In this document: in pieces, positions 33,701 through 44,057 of the stretch | Position numbering within the stretch: position 1 is the first letter of the stretch | Layout: each line of letters opens with the position of its first letter | Origin: Blumeriella jaapii | Lineage: Eukaryota > Ascomycota > Leotiomycetes > Helotiales > Drepanopezizaceae | DNA length: 64,000 nt | Reading direction: 5' to 3' | NCBI GenBank assembly: GCA_009599575.1 | Contig: VWND01000002.1 | Location: 496,001 to 560,000, forward strand | Program-made: the position numbers and the translations under genes | The notes under the pieces: model-generated | The model's database searches: none | Seen by the model: the letters and a program-made list of their open reading frames with translations, nothing else | What the model was told of the DNA's origin: nothing

Positions 33701-35061
33701 CTGGGAACGTCGTTCAACGCATCTCAAAGGAGAAGTCGAACGCTTCTTCTCGAAATTTAGTGAGAGGTGGGCAACAGCACTATTTGAGCACGAGATAGAC
33801 GTCGAATCGATGGCAGAATTGCTGGACGGCTGGCCAGATCAACAGCATTACTTGACTGCATTCCTCCGCAACAAGCCAGAATTTGCAAAGATATCCTGGA
33901 TCAACGACATTACCAAGGAGGGAGACTTCGAAACGGCGTCGTCGACTCTTCTCGACCTGGGCCTCACTCGCGAATCGGAACTATGGAATAAGAAAGTGGA
34001 ATTGAGCATTGGCAAAATGGCAATGTTGGCAAGCCGTGTTCGTAGCCATGTGGACGAGGCGGCGACTTCTGTGAAAGACCAAACCACTTTGACCTCAGTC
34101 CACAATCAATTCGGTTTAATAAAGATTCAAGAGCAAATCTACGACATTGTTCGTCCTTCCATCGAAACTGCTATTGATGAGAATGCAGAACTGCAACTAG
34201 CCCTCGAATCCCATGGCAACAAGTCTCTGCGGAAGCAGCCAATTTTTACACAACTCCTTGCCGACAGCATGGACCTCCTCCTCAAGCACGAAGCCATGGA
34301 CGCTGCAAAGCTCATCGACCTTCTCACGCTCATGGGCCACCAGCAAGCTGAAACTTACGAGGATGCCGTCTTCCAGAGTCAACGATTCTATCTTGCTCTC
34401 CAAGCATCTCGCTACGGACTTCTCAGTAGGGACGATCAACACCTGACGCAACGCATTATCTGGAGACGCTGCATGATAGTGGACGACTGGCCTTTGAACA
34501 ACGACACCAATCAGAAGGACGACATGCAAGTTCGCGAGGTGCAACGTCAGACCGTGTTTTACCATACACTAAAGAATTGCTTCCAAAATCGTGAGTGCCA
34601 AGAACACAGCCCTTAAATTACTACCTATGTTAACGAAATCAGGTCTGTTTGACAAAAATACGAATGTCAAGGCCATCAGACCTCGTGAAACATTGGGAGC
34701 AGGTGTCGAGGAGCTAGAGGACCGATTCTCAGACAGTGATGCCAACATCCAAGAAAATATCATCAAGGATATGCAGGTCGAAGACGACGCTCTAGTGCCA
34801 CTCATCAAGAACAACCGACTCGAATCGTGGTACGAAAGCATCTACGACCTAGCAAAGCAAGACTGCGAGGAGGTGCTTGCTGAGGAGACAGGCGACGGCA
34901 ACAAGATGCAGGAAGCAGCCTTCATGCTGGAGACCAAAGAGCGAGAACTGAAGCGGAGAGAGGAGGAAAAGGCCGATGCCCTGTTACATTCGAAGCCCCG
35001 CTTCAAGCCCAAGATGAAGGTGAACGGGAAGGGTAGTTTCCGGCAGTTGGTCGCGTATTAA
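30737..35061 (+). CDS. NUP133: Nuclear pore complex protein Nup133
   Basis: A scaffold nucleoporin of the Y (Nup84/Nup107-160) complex. Exons 30737-31054, 31109-31178, 31228-34590 and 34643-35061, with introns of 54, 49 and 52 bp; 1389 aa, in the expected size range. The first 110 residues are basic and disordered (TSKRRLRANAGDSINGPKAK). Next comes an N-terminal propeller of the Nup133/Nup155 type: DTYTVSRLPALPDVL, GYALALTHTQAIVWPY, VVVIPTSGMITYWESAAAA, FGSLRNVLSSSALRGDIAAV and VILVTTKGRLQSWNIHRGG. The C-terminal two-thirds is alpha-helical (for example KQTDLAAMLLAEYWDRP and LLDLGLTRESELWNKKVELS), ending in a charged helix (KERELKRREEEKADALL) and KGSFRQLVAY. The frame is unbroken over 4.2 kb of exon. 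The last exon is placed by a good donor at 34591 and the join CFQNR-LFDKN. Confidence 0.92.
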
Positions 35062-38000
35062 TTCACACGGCGGCGGGAGAGTACGGAATACGGGAAAGTG
35101 AAACGACGGTTTGAGAGATGTCTGGTAGTTCGATACAACGTTCTCTGACTTGTGATCTCAGGATCTCACAATGTCAATGGCGCGAATTGTATTTAGGTTG
35201 CACGCCTTCTTTGAAATTTTTCTTGATACCTTCTGGTCGGCGAACTGGACAGCGCGTGTTTGAGCGAGCCGCAGCGGCGGAGACACGGACAGGGCGAAAT
35301 GCATCACTGTACATTAGGAGGGCGTTTGTCTTTCATAGCGAGTCGGAGCAATGGAAAAATGGAAGATGACTGGCATCTCGACGAGTCGACGTTTGACTTC
35401 CCAATGGCATTCATCGCTTCGTGGGATTTGCTTGCCAGCGTGCCAGGGCCAGTCTGGGCCTGGGCCTGAGCCTGAGCCTGAGCATGAGCCTGGGCCTGGG
35501 CCGACCTTGCAGGGAAGCCAATCAAGGAACCAAGAGCCGCTAGACTCGGCTTGGGCAGGACCGCGCGCTGCGGGTTTGGCGAGATGTTGTTGACATGGGC
35601 CTCCCTTGTGTCGGCACGCGCTGGGAAGGGTCGAGATGTTGCGGCGGTGGTGGTGCCTCGAGGGACGATGACGGAGTTCTCGATGGATGGATGGATGGAT
35701 GGATGGAAGGAATTGGATTTGCGTGCTGGGTGAGTACATCCCCCAACATCCCTCCCGTGCGTTCTCGGTCCCTCCCTCGGCAGTCGGTTGTGGATGGTCA
35801 TCCCATCATCCTGCTGGCTGCTGCACAGACAACGAAGGCAGTCCCGTTCGTTCCTCTGGCTTGCAGGGCAGGGCAGCACGGGACGTGGTCGGCGGGTTGT
35901 CGTGTATGTACTGACTGACTGACTGACTGATGGTACTTCTAGAAGTGTGGACATACAGGACCTGAGCTCGCTCATCCACGGCGTCCAAGTGGTTGGCGGT
36001 GGGCGCTTCGCCTCAGGCTGGTGGAGCATCGACGTTACTTAATATCACTGGTGATCCGAGAACCGATGGGGAAGAATTCTGGCTCCGGGCTGGCTGGCAA
36101 CGCTCATGTCGGTCCCTACTTGGGTACGGTGCATACAGCACAGTACTGTACCTGTCTCCCATCCGGGTTGGACAAGTATGAGGACCGGACCGGACAGGAC
36201 GTGTCAGGGCCGTGATAGATCCCGACTCACGAGCTGCTAGATTTATCCAGGAGTTGTGTGCCGTACGAGCCCCTCCGTTGCATACGTGGTCGACAACCAC
36301 AACAGCTGAGAAGCTCTCGATCGTCAACATGTCCGTCCATCAAACGGTCCAGGAACCAGGGATCACGTTGAATCTTCCTTATACCAAGACGCCCAGGTTC
36401 AAGAGAGTTTGACACCCGCGGCTGCGGCACTGCAGCTCCATACCGCTGCCGCGACACCGACCTGCTTCAGTCAGTATGTCCTGTACAAATGTACAGCACA
36501 TACCGTATGTAGGTACAGTACGGCACAGTGGCTAGGGAAGGCTAAAATTAAAGGTCAATGATCCATGCCCGTTCGAACTCTACACAGTACTGTGACTATT
36601 AACCTTTCTATGTCTGAGAATTCATTCCGGGGCGGCGCAACTTGCTGGCCATCTGATGGTGGTCCAGGGCGGGAGTGCTCATCTGCTGCTCATCTGCTGC
36701 TCGTCTTTCAGGGGTACACCAATGCATGCTCCTCGCTACTGTACATACTGTACATACATACCGTACGGTACGGTAGTACCGTACCGTACCGTCGCTCAGT
36801 GGGAGGAGTACAGTACGTACAGTACACGAGTAGAAATAAGGTAGAAGTCATTCTTACTGTGGGATAGACCCGCCTCGGGCGTCTTCCCTGTGCCCGTGCG
36901 GCGAGGAATGACCTCCGCGTGCTTCCAGAATCTGCATCTTGGGCCCCAGCCGAGGGCAACTGACATGCCTTCCCTTCCATGCTCTTCAAGCGATATGTAC
37001 AGTACAGTGAGTGTACTGTCTTCCTGACGGCACGGCTCCGGATAAGGTTGCCCCGATTGCCTATTCTTGCTGGGCATTGGAGGGTGGCGAGCAGAGCGGA
37101 TCTCTCATCACGATCACGATCCTTCTCGCTTTGGCGTTTGCCACCTGCTCCTGGCTGTTGGATGCCCTGGGGCTTCCTCATCGTCGCCGCTAATTATAAA
37201 CACTCGATCCCGTCGCTGCTGGGCCGCGCTGTTCCCGCGACGCACGCATCCTCCCTCTGCCTCTGCCTCTCCCTCTCCTCTTCTGCTGCTCGTGTTGAGA
37301 GTGGAGGGGTGGTGGTTGGTGGTTGGTGGTTGGTGGTGTCGTGGTGGTTGGTTGGTTGCGCACCTGGGCCCCTTGGCGCCGTGGTGATAGAGGGTCGTGG
37401 ATAGTCACACCCCGGCCAAGCGAGATGTCAACAATCTCCAGGAGATCGATCAATTCCGAAACCCCCGCCCGATCTTCAGCGTGAGGAGGGCGCGCATGTC
37501 AGGTCGAAGAAGGAATCCCTTGCGGTCTCTCTCTCTCACTCACTCGGTGCCAGATTTCGCGCGCGCGAGGGGGCCGCGGATGCGGGCGTAGGTAGGCCGA
37601 CGATGTGCTGGCTGCCTCTCACGTGCCGAGCTGGGCGGGGTGTGCGGGTAACCAAGGCCCTCTAAATACATGACTCGGCGCCCTCGCGCCGTGAGCGTAC
37701 ACAAACAATGCTTCGCGGCACCGGTCCCTCTCGTCTCGCCGGCGGCCGTTCTCCGTGCGTACCGTCCCGGCCCATGGAGTACGGTCGAGTCGAGGAGAGG
37801 ACGGTCGAGGACAGTCCAGTCAGGCCAAACCGTTGTGAGATTGTGGAGTGGCAGGTCTGTCGCGTTGCGAAGTTTGAGGTGGAAGTGGAGCACAGAGCTT
37901 GACTCTACAGTACCATCGTATGTCGTACGTACAGCACAGCACAGCACAGTATAGATAGTAGGAACATAGTACGTCGCACAGTACATAGTTCGTTCATAGT

Positions 38001-38609
38001 TCGTTCATAGTTCGGCTCATAGTTCAGTGCAGTGCAGTGCAGTGCAGAACTGAACTGAACTGTACATACAGTAATAAAATACTACATAATACTACACGAC
38101 CTCGACCACACCACACCACACGACCCGACACTCCGCTACCGCTACCTCCACCTCGACCGCACCTGGACCTGCTCGCTTAAGTGCTGGGTCCGCGCGCCCG
38201 ACACCCTAATTTTTCAACGACCGCTGTTCCTGCTTCCTGCTCCTACTCCTGCTCCAGCTCCCCCCCATCCCCATCCCCATCCCCATCCTCAACCACCAAC
38301 CAACCACCAACCGCACCACCATCCAACCTGGACCAACCGCAATCCCCCTCCATCCATCGACGCTCAATCGTCGTGGGCGAGAGAGGCTTGCCACCACCTC
38401 CACCACCACCTCCTCCCCGCCCGCCATTTATTATTTAGACGCCTCGCACCCGGCTTCCTGGTCGCTCAAGCCATCCCTCGCCTGCTCTTCTCCCAGAGTC
38501 TCGTCTTCCGCTTGCTTCAGGACCCGGCGCGTCGCTCACCTCTCGCCCCGTATCCTCGACGCCTCTTCCTCCCAGCCGTCGCTCTTCGAAAACTCCCTCG
38601 TCGCTCGAG
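35062..38609. other. Long repeat-rich intergenic region upstream of casein kinase I
   Basis: 3.55 kb without a supported gene. It includes a CCTGAG/CCTGGG hexamer repeat (about 35453-35505), a GGAT repeat (about 35685-35705), a GACT repeat (about 35910-35930), TACAGTA/GTACGGTA clusters (36480-36530, 36730-36830, 37920-37960 and 38060-38075) and a TCATAGTTCGT repeat (37986-38024). The last 400 bp before the kinase start are C/T-rich with CCATCC units, typical of a strong fungal 5' UTR. Open frames here are repeat translations. Confidence 0.55.
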
Positions 38610-40167
38610 ATGGCGTCCTCATCGTCCAATGTGGTGGGTGTCCACTACCGTGTGGGCAAGAAGATCGGGGAGGGTTCCTTTGGCGTCATTTTCGAGGGAA
38701 CAAACCTGTTGAACAATCAACAAGTCGCCATCAAATTTGTACGTCACGTCCTGCACATCCACGCGCCCTGTCGAGGCGAGGGCAGACCGACCCCCCCAAG
38801 GCCCGCACCCGACCGCCAGATGGAAGGGAGACGGCAAGCTAACATGGCCGACGCGTACAGGAACCTCGAAAGAGCGACGCCCCGCAACTCCGAGACGAGT
38901 ATCGTACCTACAAAATCCTGGTTGGCTGCCGTAAGTCCCCCCGGCGCCATGTGTGCGCGGTGCCGACACTGACACGCCCGCAGCCGGAATCCCCAATGTC
39001 TATTATTTCGGCCAAGAAGGCCTTCACAACATCCTTGTCATTGACCTCCTCGGGCCATCGCTCGAGGATCTCTTCGACCACTGCAACCGACGCTTCTCCA
39101 CCAAGACCGTCGTGATGGTAGCCAAGCAAATGGTAGGCGGATTTCGTAGAATCGGCGTCTTCATCTGCTAACGATCACAGCTGTCACGAGTTCAGACCAT
39201 CCACGAGAAGAACCTGATCTACCGCGATATCAAGCCCGACAACTTCCTCATCGGCCGCCCGGGGTCGAAAGCGGCTAACGTGATCCACGTGGTGGATTTT
39301 GGAATGGCAAAGCAATACCGGGATCCCAAGACCAAGCAGCACATTCCCTACAGGGAACGGAAATCATTATCCGGCACGGCGAGATACATGAGTATCAACA
39401 CTCACTTGGGCAGGGAACAATCACGACGAGACGATCTAGAGGCCCTGGGACACGTCTTCATGTACTTTCTCCGAGGAGGTTTGCCCTGGCAAGGGCTCAA
39501 GGCTGCCACGAACAAGCAGAAATACGAGAAGATTGGCGAGAAGAAGCAGACAACGGCCATCAAGGATCTCTGTGACGGGTTCCCGGAGGAATTCAACAAG
39601 TATCTGAGCTATGTTCGCAACCTGGGATTCGAGGACACGCCCGACTACGACTACCTCCGTGATCTGTTCACCCAAGCATTGAAGAATACCGGAGAAGTGG
39701 AGGATGGTGAGTACGACTGGATGAAGCTCAACAACGGAAAGGGCTGGGAAGCTCTCAAGCAGCACTCGCACATGTTGCACCAACCCAACGTGGCTCCTGG
39801 CGCATCAAACAGAGAGTTGCATGGGACAACACGAGGAAACAGCACGCCAGGCCACCTCACTGCCGCCCGTTTAAACGCTGCGCAACCCCCGCCCCCATCC
39901 CCAATCAAGCCGGGGATGGGCAAGACCCGCGATCGACCAAACGGCCCCGATCTTCTTCAAAAACGCAGCAGTGCAGCAGTGGGGGGCCTTCAAGACATCT
40001 CGACCACCGCGGGCTCAACCCAGGCGCAGTTCCAGAACAGCTCGAACAACTTGCCGCAGAGGATGACAGCGCAACCGAACATGAGCGCGCAACCCCAGAA
40101 CGGAAGAAGCCCAGAACCTCAGCCAACGGGCTTCCAGAAGCTGATGAAATCTCTGTGCTGCGGTTAG
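38610..40167 (+). CDS. Casein kinase I, membrane-anchored (Yck type)
   Basis: A Ser/Thr protein kinase of the CK1 family. Yeast Yck1/2 act at the plasma membrane in glucose sensing, endocytosis and morphogenesis. Exons 38610-38738, 38861-38930, 38984-39132 and 39181-40167, with introns of 122, 53 and 48 bp; 444 aa. The kinase domain covers about residues 12-285: [15 protein letters not shown] (P-loop), QVAIKF (catalytic Lys), [30 protein letters not shown] (catalytic loop), [15 protein letters not shown] (DFG), and the CK1 signature [20 protein letters not shown] in place of APE. The tail is Gln/Asn/Pro-rich and ends [11 protein letters not shown], a Cys pair expected to be palmitoylated as in Yck1/2. 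That ending separates it from the nuclear Hrr25 type. The gene is intact. Confidence 0.95.
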
Positions 40168-40947
40168 TCTCGTCTCGGGAAGCAATTGGTGGAGTGGACA
40201 CTGACTGGACCAGGATGAATGAACCTTTCCTCTCGACCCGTCGTTTTCCTCCCACAGAATAATTCCTACCCCACTCGCTCGCCATCTCCGGAGGCGCTCA
40301 CGAGCAAGATCCAATTCGAAACCCCTCTTCCTAATCAGATAGTGTAACCTTTGCCGGCGAGCAGAAGCTTGTAATGTCATTCTTCCCTGCTCTTAGCAGT
40401 AACGACTCTCGCTGTCTGCTACAAAAAACCGCCTCCTGGCTCTTCGGAGTCTGCCGCACACACACAACCTCCAGTCATCATACAAACCCACCCGCCCGGC
40501 GTGTGGCCGGTGCCAGAAGCACCTGCGGATTTAAAATCTTGGTTTTCCGTTTGCCGCGTTGAGCGGCACCGCATTGCGTTTTCGTGCAGGCCCTCTCACT
40601 TTTAAGAGGCTATTTCGGGGGTTTGGTCGCGTGGAAGCGACTTCATGATGTATCACTTTCCATTTCAGAAGCGAAGCAACGGCGAATGGGTGTGAAATAG
40701 ATGCACTAATTGGGCTTGATCTTCTCAGGCTCGTAATACTACGAATGGCGAAAAAAATTCAAACTGCAATCAGCGCAAAACTTGTCGCTTCCTGCCTTGC
40801 TCCCATGTGACATGATTGATTCTTGACTACACGTTGTGTCATGATTGAAAAGCGTGTCCTAGCCATCAAAGTGGATCAAGTACTCCGTTCTTGCCATGAC
40901 CACGCCCCTGAGTCTTACTTCACACCAATTGACAGACGCAATTGAGA

Positions 40948-40980
<33 letters not shown>

Positions 40981-40995
40981 TATCAAGACTTGCTT
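40168..40995. other. Convergent spacer with poly-C run
   Basis: The 3' regions of the kinase and p24 genes. The main feature is the poly-C run at 40950-40980, which ends 15 bp from the p24 stop codon. No gene is supported. Confidence 0.6.
40950..40980. repeat. Poly-C run, 31 bases
   Basis: An uninterrupted run of 31 C on the plus strand. It would be a 31-base G run in the p24 transcript 3' UTR if transcription reads this far. Confidence 0.9.
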
Positions 40996-41835
40996 CTACG
41001 TCAACTTTTGCTTGATGAAAAACGCTCTGAGGTGGGAAAGTTGCCACGCGCAAGTGACACCCAAAATGACCAGCTGAATCAGGGTCCACCTAACCACCCT
41101 AGCATTTGTCGCCTCGGACTGATCTCTGAACTCCGCCTCACGTTCCTGTGCAAGCATTAGCATTCATCTCAACCAAACAGAGATCCAACGTCGATTCATG
41201 TGAACAGGGCAGGACACACCCGTTGGAACACCTGCTCCCTCCTGATATCTTGTAGCCGGCCGTTCAGATCCTGAACCCGCTTGGCAATGTCATGGATCTT
41301 GCCCTTGTCCGTGCTCTCGATCTGGCTCGTCTCTCCAATCGCCAGGTCGAGCGTGAGCCGGATGGAGCCGAGGGGAGCGAGAGAGGAGAGCCAGCCGGCC
41401 GAGTTCGTGGACGAGGCCGTGAAGCAGATCTTGTGGTCGCCCGAGTCGGCGGCGCTGAAGGTGAAGCGGCCGGAGTGGGACCCCTTCTGGTTGACGACTC
41501 GGTGGTTGTTATCGAACACCTCCTACTCCATCGTCAGCATGCTGTTCTCCCATCTCGCATCTCGACGGGCTCGGGGAAGGAAGGGATGTCCGGTCATGGA
41601 GAGTCGGGCCTGGGCAGACATACATCGACTGAAATGTGAATGTTCAGCCCGTCGTGTTCGTCCAGGACTTGACATCCTCGTCGAACTCCTCCGCATTAAA
41701 GTGTCCTACAACCAGGGTATCTTTCGGCAGCTCCTCAAAGAAGCATTTCGGTGTCGTGCCGTCCATGTAGAAGTATAGGGATTGGACCGGGACCAGCAGC
41801 GCGCTGAGCGAGAGGAGGGGTATGATGGAACGCAT
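40996..41835 (-). CDS. p24/emp24-gp25L family cargo receptor (frame slip)
   Basis: A type I membrane protein of COPII/COPI vesicles that sorts cargo such as GPI proteins between ER and Golgi. Exons 41835-41624, 41522-41220 and 41145-40996, with introns of 101 and 74 bp; about 221 aa. It has a signal peptide ([19 protein letters not shown]) and a GOLD domain ([20 protein letters not shown] to [10 protein letters not shown]). The coiled-coil neck is KVHDIAKR-like, followed by [13 protein letters not shown]. Exon 3 gives [20 protein letters not shown], then the membrane span [16 protein letters not shown] and the tail [13 protein letters not shown] ending. Exon 1 lacks one base at the CCC at 41648-41650 (GGG on the coding strand). 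As read it stops after NTTG; with one more G it continues LNIHISVD into [15 protein letters not shown] think it belongs to the Erp1/p24-alpha branch, but am not certain. Confidence 0.87.
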
Positions 41836-42344
41836 CGTTGCTGGGCTGCCAGTCGTGTGTTTTGCTTCTGGATCGAGGCGCTGACGGCTGAGAATGGGTT
41901 GGTCGCGCGATCTTCTCTCCTTGATCTGCTCTGCCAGGTGTTCGCGACTTTCGACGACCCATGCAGAACGTCAACTTTGGTAGCCGTCACGTGCAGATTA
42001 ACGACTTGGCCTATTTTCTGCCCATAAAACTCCGGGGTTTTGTAACTGAGAACAAAGATTGTAATTATGTATGAGGTCCGTTCGATAGACAGCACAGTGA
42101 CCGATACATTTACGTATAAAACCCTTTAATCACTAATTTTCTAAGGCTCAGAGACCTTACAAGGTTTTGGTGATAATTTCTTCCAAATTTAGCGTGGCCA
42201 ATTGTCCCGGCCCTTATCAGCGGAGCTCGAACACGCCTCCGCATCGTTCACGACGTGTCGTAATATTCTCCCTCCATCGAGCTGTCACGCTCCTACAGCC
42301 TCTCGCCTCGCTCGCTCTGCCTCGCCTTCGATTAATCGCTGAAG
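41836..42344. promoter_or_regulatory. Divergent promoter region, p24/SWC4
   Basis: 509 bp between two divergent start codons. The part near SWC4 is C/T-rich; the middle (42040-42190) is AT-rich. I see no repeats of the TACAGTA type here. Confidence 0.5.
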
Positions 42345-44057
42345 ATGAGCTCGCACGATGTCCGCGACATGCTTGACCTGCCCGGCGAGGCTGGGCCACG
42401 ACCTGCGAAGAAGCAGAAGCTCTCCGCCCCTCGACCCGTCCTAAAGGGTCTCGCGCGAGAGGTGCAAAACCTGGGAGGAGACAACCCCATCGCGATTGTC
42501 CCCGAGGTCACCTCCTTCAAGAAAAAGCGATTTGGAAGCCGGAAAATAGCGGCAAAATGGGAATTGAAGCCATTCAGGAACTCGGCCAGAAACGGGGACG
42601 GATTGGTCCTGAAACATTGGAGGAGGAAGGAGGAAGGGAACTCCGAGCAGATGGAGGATTCCTCGTTTGCAAAGTTCAATGTCAAGGTCAACACGCCTCA
42701 ATATACGGATGAGCAATATAACGCGCAACTGCAAAGTGACAAGTGGTCGAAGGACGAGACGGACTACCTCCTTGCCTTGGTGCAAGAGTTCGACTTGAGA
42801 TGGCCGATAATATGGGATCGATACGACTACCAGCCCCCGGCGCCCCAGATCGACGCTGGCTCTGAAGCTGCTGCGATGGTTGAGCCTCTTAAAACGAGGA
42901 CCATGGAAGAGATGAAAAAGAGATACTATGATGTGGGAGCGGCGATGATGGCCGTCAATACCAACCAGGCCAACATGAATAACGCCGAATTCGAACTTCT
43001 TCAGCTCATGAGAAAATTCGACCCTCTCCAGGAGACGAATCGCAAACGCTATGCCGAGGCCGCTTTCAGAAGAACGAAAGAGGAAAGCAAGGAGGAGGAG
43101 AGTCTTTTGTTAGAGCTCAGACGCATCCTCGCTCGAACGGAGAAAACGAACGAGGAGCGAAAGGAGTTGTACCATCTATTGGAGCCACCACCGCCCACTG
43201 GCAATGCTTCCGTGGGCACTGCATTGTATAGTTCCAGTCAAGGTCTACATCAGCTCTTCCAGCAGCTCATGGCGGTCGACAAGTCAAAGAAGTCACGGCT
43301 GAAGTCTATTGGGGACGCTTCCGCCGCCAGTCCGATCTCAGGTAACTCAGGTGGGATGAACCCGCAAGGCAGCTCGGACCGCAGAGACTCGACTATGCGC
43401 GAATCCATCTCCGGCCCCAGTGGGGGCGGTGCTCCCAGAGACAAGAAAGCACCTCCTCAGCAACTCGAGCGTCGTCAATTGTCTCCCGAGGAAGAAGCTA
43501 TGTACGGTGTCAAGCGTTTCGACCGCATCACGACCAGCGGACCCAACTTCCGCAGTGATCGGATCAAGAAACCCATTATTAACAAATCGACGATTCAGCA
43601 GACGAAGATCTCCAACGTTTTGAGTGAGCTTGGACTCACCACAACGCTGTTCATGCCGACTGCGGAAGTGGGCGAGGCTTTCGACCAGCTGTTGAGTGGT
43701 GTCAACCAGCTGTTGGAGCAGAAGAAGCTTATGGATAAGTTGCAGGGCGAGCTCAACACGGCATTGGCTCTCAAGTTCGAGAGGGAGAAGATCGCGCGTA
43801 TGCAAAAAAGTCAGTCGGAGCCAGAGCAGGCCAATGGTGAGCCTAAAGCAGAGCCCCAGGAGGAGCCCAAAGCGAAGAATGATGAAGGCGACGGAGAGCA
43901 AGCGGGCGTCAAGACTGAAGCTGAGCCTGAGCCTGTGGGAGAGAAGGGCGCTGCTCCGGGTTCGGGAGAGGCAGGTGTGAGCGCGAACCAGCGTAAGAGA
44001 AGTGCGAGTGTTCTGAGCACAGAGGGTGATCAAGAGGCAAAGCGGCAGAAGAATTAG
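42345..44057 (+). CDS. SWC4: SWR1/NuA4 subunit Swc4 (DMAP1 homologue)
   Basis: A shared subunit of the SWR1 remodeller (H2A.Z deposition) and the NuA4 histone acetyltransferase, in the nucleus. It is a 570-aa single-exon frame. It opens MSSHDVRDMLDLPGEAGPRP, then KKQKLSAPRPVLKGLAREVQ, as in DMAP1/Swc4 proteins. A SANT/Myb-like domain sits at about residues 120-170 (DKWSKDETDYLLALVQEFDL, RWPIIWDRYDY), followed by MEEMKKRYYDVG. A coiled-coil stretch follows (EESKEEESLLLELRRILART, NEERKELYHLLEP). The DMAP1 C-terminal part includes AMYGVKRFDRITTSGPNFRS and VLSELGLTTTLFMPT, then ALKFEREKIARMQ. The tail is acidic and low-complexity, ending in a basic KRQKN. The gene is intact. Confidence 0.94.
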   Translation: MSSHDVRDMLDLPGEAGPRPAKKQKLSAPRPVLKGLAREVQNLGGDNPIAIVPEVTSFKKKRFGSRKIAAKWELKPFRNSARNGDGLVLKHWRRKEEGNSEQMEDSSFAKFNVKVNTPQYTDEQYNAQLQSDKWSKDETDYLLALVQEFDLRWPIIWDRYDYQPPAPQIDAGSEAAAMVEPLKTRTMEEMKKRYYDVGAAMMAVNTNQANMNNAEFELLQLMRKFDPLQETNRKRYAEAAFRRTKEESKEEESLLLELRRILARTEKTNEERKELYHLLEPPPPTGNASVGTALYSSSQGLHQLFQQLMAVDKSKKSRLKSIGDASAASPISGNSGGMNPQGSSDRRDSTMRESISGPSGGGAPRDKKAPPQQLERRQLSPEEEAMYGVKRFDRITTSGPNFRSDRIKKPIINKSTIQQTKISNVLSELGLTTTLFMPTAEVGEAFDQLLSGVNQLLEQKKLMDKLQGELNTALALKFEREKIARMQKSQSEPEQANGEPKAEPQEEPKAKNDEGDGEQAGVKTEAEPEPVGEKGAAPGSGEAGVSANQRKRSASVLSTEGDQEAKRQKN

